Positions 59,975 to 64,000 of a DNA stretch of 64,000 bases are shown here, piece after piece. This DNA comes from Gibbula magus (Eukaryota; Mollusca; Gastropoda; Trochida; Trochidae): positions 34,820,656-34,884,655 of the forward strand of contig OW388291.1 in assembly GCA_936450465.1 (NCBI GenBank), written 5' to 3'. The position numbers and the translations under genes are program-made. Position 1 is the first letter of the stretch, and every line of letters begins with the position of its first letter. A model generated the notes under the pieces. It saw only the letters and a list, made by a program, of their open reading frames with translations. It was not told the DNA's origin and ran no database searches.

Positions 59975-60540
59975 CTTGTCATGTAGCTGTAAATCACACC
60001 TGTATCACAGGTAAGCAATGTCAATGTAGCGTCCAGGTGAATTATAATATCTGTGCCTAAAAAAAAACATCTGTCTGAATATGACCGGGACTTGTAATTT
60101 CAATGCTTATAAGTTTTCTGTAGCTGTCAATTACACCTATAGCACAGGTCAACAATGTCCGGCAGCTTCCAGGTGAATTATAACACCTTCAGTATATGCT
60201 CCCTCTGCACCCAGGGTATGATAGTTGCATTAGCGTATGTAAAATACCCTGAGACCGGATGCATATGACAGGGACTTGTAATTTCAAAGGCATATCATTT
60301 TTCTGTAGCTGTAAATAACACCGACATTTATATAACAGGTAAACACTGTCACGGTAGCGTTCAGGTGAATAATAATATCCTCAGAAAATCCTCCGTCTGA
60401 ATATGACCGGGGCGTTTATTTGTTCTTCAAAAGTTCAGGAGCATTTTGTAGACAGGATGATTATGTAATTCAGGTTCAATGTAACGTATAAAGAAAGGTC
60501 AACGATGTCAAGGCAGATGTACAGGTGAATCATAAGGACT
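59975..60540. repeat. Degenerate tandem repeat upstream of the Kunitz gene
   Basis: Three to four diverged units. Each carries GTAGCTGTAAATNACACC (59,983, 60,120 and 60,305), an ACAGGTNAANA motif and TCCAGGTGAATTATAA. Spacing is 137-185 bp. The repeats lie 110-680 bp upstream of the start codon, so they may include the promoter. The recurring CACCTG/CAGGTG is an E-box type sequence, but its use is not shown. Confidence 0.55.
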
Positions 60541-61331
60541 ACCTGTATTTTACCGGGTAATTCAATATGGTTATCCAGTGTTTTTCTGTTATATTTTGTA
60601 TTTTAGGTTATCTAATACGGGTAAACAGAATGTGTCAATCTCCTCGTTAAACGTATTTATGTAAAATTCATGCGTTTGCCTTTCAATGTGAAATAAATAA
60701 AATGCATCGTCTTGAAGGGTAGGTCGAGAAACATTCACTCTTCTATACTAATCATTACGTATAAACAAATACTATTTATTTACTACGACTACTACTACTA
60801 TTAACGTATGCACACTTATTTAGATAAGATTATAACATTACTTGTCCTCGTTTGTTCCTACATGTCAGCAATAACAATAATTCATCTTGCATAGGAAATT
60901 GTTATTCTCCACGTAGCGTTTACATTTAGCCTATAGCCCACCATTACATCTTCCTCTTTTGAAATATGCGTTTGGAAGCACAAACGTTGTTCAATAAGAA
61001 ACAACAACGAAATCCTCTCCCCCACCAATGTAGATTTTTCTTCAACTTCTTCTGAAGTTCATGTTCGTTCTTCTGACTTGTCTAGCACTGACTCTACTGA
61101 TGGTCGAGGTTTCTGAGAGCGTTGTTTGCATACTCTGGCAAATTTCCCCTTTGAAACATGATGCATCCAAGACTCTCACACAGAAGCCCTGTTGTCAAGC
61201 TACCTGACATGAACCTTTTTTTGTTTAAAAAAACTGTTCTCCTGTTAAACTGTGTTCCGCCAAAAGTTTGTACATTCCAAATGAACACAATGAGAAAGAC
61301 TTGACAATGAGAAACTATTTTCCTCGTTAAG
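60541..61331. other. Stretch without a recognised gene
   Basis: Contains a TAC microsatellite (about 60,781-60,803). A minus-strand frame at 61,094-61,288 (64 codons, including LLCESLGCIMFQRGNLPEYA) looks somewhat coding-like but matches no family I know and lacks splice or start support. Confidence 0.35.
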
Positions 61332-61828
61332 ACATGTTTCTCCTGTCAGGTGAGATGTGCACACCATTTAATCTCGATGTTCCTCTTGTGAACGTAGCTG
61401 GTACATGTTTCTCCTGTCAGGTGAGATGTGCACACCATTTAATCTCGATGTTCCTCTTGTGAACGTAGCTGGTACATGTTTCTCCTGTCAGGTGAGATGT
61501 GCACACCATTTAATCTCGATGTTCCTCTTGTGAACGTAGCTGGTACATGTTTCTCCTGTCAGGTGAGATGTGCACACCATTTAATCTCGATGTTCCTCTT
61601 GTGAACGTAGCTGGTACATGTTTCTCCTGTCAGGTGAGATGTGCACACCATTTAATCTCGATGTTCCTCTTGTGAACGTAGCTGGTACATGTTTCTCCTG
61701 TCAGGTGAGATGTGCACACCATTTAATCTCGATGTTCCTCTTGTGAACGTAGCTGGTACATGTTTCTCCTGTCAGGTGAGATGTGCACACCATTTAATCT
61801 CGATTTTCCTCTTGTGAACGTAGCTGTG
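61332..61828 (+). repeat. 7 x 71-bp minisatellite
   Basis: Units beginning ACATGTTTCTCCTGTCAGGT start at 61,332, 61,403, 61,474, 61,545, 61,616, 61,687 and 61,758. The copies are essentially identical except the last (GATTTTCC for GATGTTCC). The first unit joins unique sequence at GTTAAG and the last at GTGTGG. Confidence 0.95.
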
Positions 61829-62424
61829 TGGTTACAATGATAGATACATGTATCAAGGCCACTAGTGGATGTTCATATATGGAATAACTCTTTTTTTATT
61901 TTCTCTTAAAGTCGCACGTTTATGGAAATCTATGCTATTTAAGGCGACAATTAAATTTCGGTGAAGTGTTTTCCCATATTTGTCATCGACTATGGATCAC
62001 ACAAATGAAGGGTTTTTCCGCTTCTTAAGACAATGTTGTTATTTTGAGCATATTTTGCATTTTAAATAACATCGTGAAAAATGCTTTGTTATCGAAAGTG
62101 CTTTTGTTTGAAATCAAATCTGATCATGACAATAACAAATTAAATTGTTTTGAGGAAAGCGCCATTGTGATAATGTATTTGTTTTTAAGAAATGTTATTT
62201 GTATTGCAATTGGTATTGTTATATATAACTAGGTTTTTATGTTATAGAACAAGAAGAAGAAATATATTTTATATTTGTGTCACACGCTGAAAATTACGTA
62301 ACTAGATAAAGATGCATATTGTTAAATCATTGTGCTTATTAATCTTGACTAGAATACATTCATACAATGCATTCATAATTGATTTCAATATGTTTTATAT
62401 GAATGAAATTTTATAAGAACAGGA
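61829..62424. other. AT-rich stretch, nothing recognised
   Basis: The only open frame of note (62,044-62,232 plus) is hydrophobic and motif-free, as expected by chance in AT-rich DNA. Confidence 0.4.
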
Positions 62425-62500
62425 AGATTTTCTGGATAACAACTTCTTTAATGTGAAAATACACTACGTTTCGGGGTACATACTCACTCCACTATCAGGT
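62425..62500 (-). mobile_element. Possible Penelope-like element 3' end
   Basis: On the minus strand CACCTGATAGTGGAG...CCCCGAAACGTAG is followed by ATTAAAGAAGTTGTTATCC. This resembles the terminal region of Penelope-like elements, which carry a hammerhead-type CTGATG...GAAAC core before a short tail. The core here is CTGATAG, one base off. The resemblance is from memory and not tested. Confidence 0.3.
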
Positions 62501-62517
62501 GGAATGTAAGGAAATAA

Positions 62518-62584
62518 CAAAATATGGTACATTTATATAGCAAGCAAAACAATGGTGCTTGCTATATAAATGTACCATATTTTG
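62518..62584. repeat. Perfect 29-bp-arm hairpin
   Basis: Arms 62,518-62,546 and 62,556-62,584 are exact inverted copies separated by a 9-nt loop (AAACAATGG). With no mismatch in 29 bp it is either a very young MITE or palindromic insertion, or a small-RNA type foldback; no surrounding hairpin extension is seen. Confidence 0.9.
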
Positions 62585-63292
62585 TTTGTTGACGGCACAA
62601 ATTGCAACAGAAGCGCCAAAAATGGAGTACCGACATTTCAGCAAACGTTAAAATGTTATATCAACATTGACAGTATATATGTTCATATATCTTGGTATGG
62701 TATATTCTGTAACAACAGACAGACATGAACAATGCCTCCACAACGTGGAAACCTTACGTGTCGACACGAAGCTATTTGTTTACATTCCGCAAAAAAAGGA
62801 GAAGAAAATATCAAAATATACCTATAAGGATTACAATGTAGTCGCATTAATACTCAATTGACGATTGTCACAGGATTCGTGGGTTCAACATGAAGTTTAT
62901 TCCCTGTGAATTTAGAATCTAGACTACATTTATAAACTAAGGCTACTTCAAGTTGCATGACAAAGCCATGCAAATGGCGGTCAAATCGCGAGAGCGCTAA
63001 TTAGATTACATGTCAAGAGAACTAACTCTGAATCAACCAAGTGATACTGATTGACAGTAAACTGTGATATAAGCGTCCGTACAATATAATCATAAAACCT
63101 TATGTGATAAACCGTGTAGGTAGACCTCCAGTGCGAACCCAAAAGCCATGTGACTACTGGAAAGTAGTCCCGACTACGATCGCTTTCGCGTGCAATGTTT
63201 CACAACGGTGTTGAATAACATTTCAATGTTTCACAACAGTAGTATCTTCAACGAGCTAATAAACACCTTTAACTTAGTTCATTAAATTGAAG
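62585..63292. other. Stretch upstream of the transposase relic
   Basis: No gene recognised. GTTTCACAACGGTGTTGAATAA and a near copy (63,198-63,242) repeat just before the transposase, possibly part of its terminal region. Confidence 0.35.
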
Positions 63293-63883
63293 ATGCCGCA
63301 CACCTATCGTAAAAAAGCCGTTTACCAAAAACCGGGGAAACTTGAAGAGGCTGTAAGCATGATTAAAACAGCTACAATAAAGTTTCATCTCTTTTTGGTA
63401 TTCCAAAGTCTACGCTTCGAGATCATGTTAAGGGAAGGGTGGAGTCTGGAACCACAATCGGTCGACCCACTGAATACCCGAGAAGGTGGAAAATGAAATT
63501 GCCGACAACATAACTCAGGCCGCTTCCATGGGGTTCGGGATATCAAGAAAACAGCTGCTTGTCAAAACAGCCGCGAATCGTCAAAAAACTTAAAATTCAA
63601 ACTTCTTTCCGGAATGGTGTCCCCGGTACAGATTGGTGGGGTTGGTTTCAAAGGCGACTTACTGAACTGTCCATTAGACGTCCCGAAAAGCTCAGTCAAA
63701 GTAGGGTTAGAATGATGAACAGGCCAGTAGTTGAGGAATATTTTAACATGTTATCAGAAACACTCACTAAATTGGAAATTAAAGAAAAGCCCAAACATAT
63801 CTGGAATTTAGACGAAGGTGGGATAGAATGGAGCACACACCAAGTGTAGTAATCGCCAAGAGAGGCAGCAAGTCTGTCATTTG
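63293..63883 (+). pseudogene. pogo/Tigger-type transposase relic (CENP-B-like)
   Basis: From ATG at 63,293 (MPHTYRKKAVYQKPGKLEEA) three domains appear in order but in shifting frames. A Psq-type helix-turn-helix (SSLFGIPKSTLRDHVKGRV, then GRPTEYP) comes first. Next is the CENP-B-type DNA-binding part (ASMGFGISRKQL, then FRNGVPGTDWWGWFQRR and RPEKLSQSRVRMMN). Last is the beginning of the DDE domain with its first Asp in IWNLDEGG and PSVVIAKRGSKS. At least three frameshifts and a loss of similarity after about 63,883 leave most of the catalytic domain absent. It is a dead DNA transposon, not a CENP-B gene. Confidence 0.8.
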
Positions 63884-64000
63884 AAGATTTTTGTGAGAAA
63901 TACCGAATCAAAACCAATTTTCTTGACTTTGAGGGAATAAAGGCAGCAATAAGATCATACGCTAGCACGCATAATATTTGTACATTTACAAGACCTTTAC

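Overview
The window looks like nuclear DNA of an invertebrate animal, most likely a mollusc (inference). The reasons are multi-exon genes with GT/AG introns, a secreted Kunitz gene, a LINE 3' end, an env-bearing LTR-retroelement relic, Tc1, hAT and pogo relics, and many short inverted-repeat elements. There are no operons and no long bacterial-style ORFs.

Layout. (1) 1-21,613 is one uninterrupted head-to-tail satellite of 59-bp monomers (about 367 copies), entering from outside the window. It has nested higher-order structure: an exact 31-monomer (1,829 bp) period, a 5,042-bp long-range duplication and an 18-monomer insertion. (2) 21,679-26,922 holds a candidate minus-strand gene: TATA box, first exon and two further small exons whose reading phases agree, the third being His-rich and lying only 65 bp from the satellite. 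Its introns hold a MITE and a LINE fragment. (3) 26,923-29,447 is AT-rich, with one 524-bp MITE. (4) 29,448-50,920 is a nested segmental duplication. A 2.16-kb unit (A-left, a TTAA-flanked MITE called M, and D) occurs five times. Two copies carry a 1.65-kb non-autonomous hAT insertion with 8-bp target duplications. In two other copies D is replaced by a 4.8-4.9 kb dead retroelement segment (B1, B2) holding an integrase C-terminus and an env-like relic but no gag or reverse transcriptase that I can see. (5) 52,098-59,862 is the best gene in the window: a five-exon minus-strand gene for a secreted protein of about 278 residues with two Kunitz domains, all reading phases consistent. Its introns hold a Tc1 relic, MITE pieces and an inverted pair of 18-bp minisatellites. 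(6) 59,975-64,000 contains degenerate repeats upstream of that gene, a homogeneous 7 x 71-bp minisatellite, a perfect 29-bp-arm hairpin and a frameshifted pogo/Tigger-type transposase.

How it fits together. Only two transcription units are supported, both on the minus strand: the Kunitz gene (strong) and the His-rich gene (moderate). Nearly everything else is repeat or transposon material in several layers, and the order of events can be partly read: M and hAT inserted into the A/D unit, then units were duplicated, then the B copies decayed. The most notable items are the Kunitz gene with two non-basic P1 residues, the satellite's exact higher-order periodicity with a possible gene exon at its edge, and the nested duplication with the env-bearing relic.
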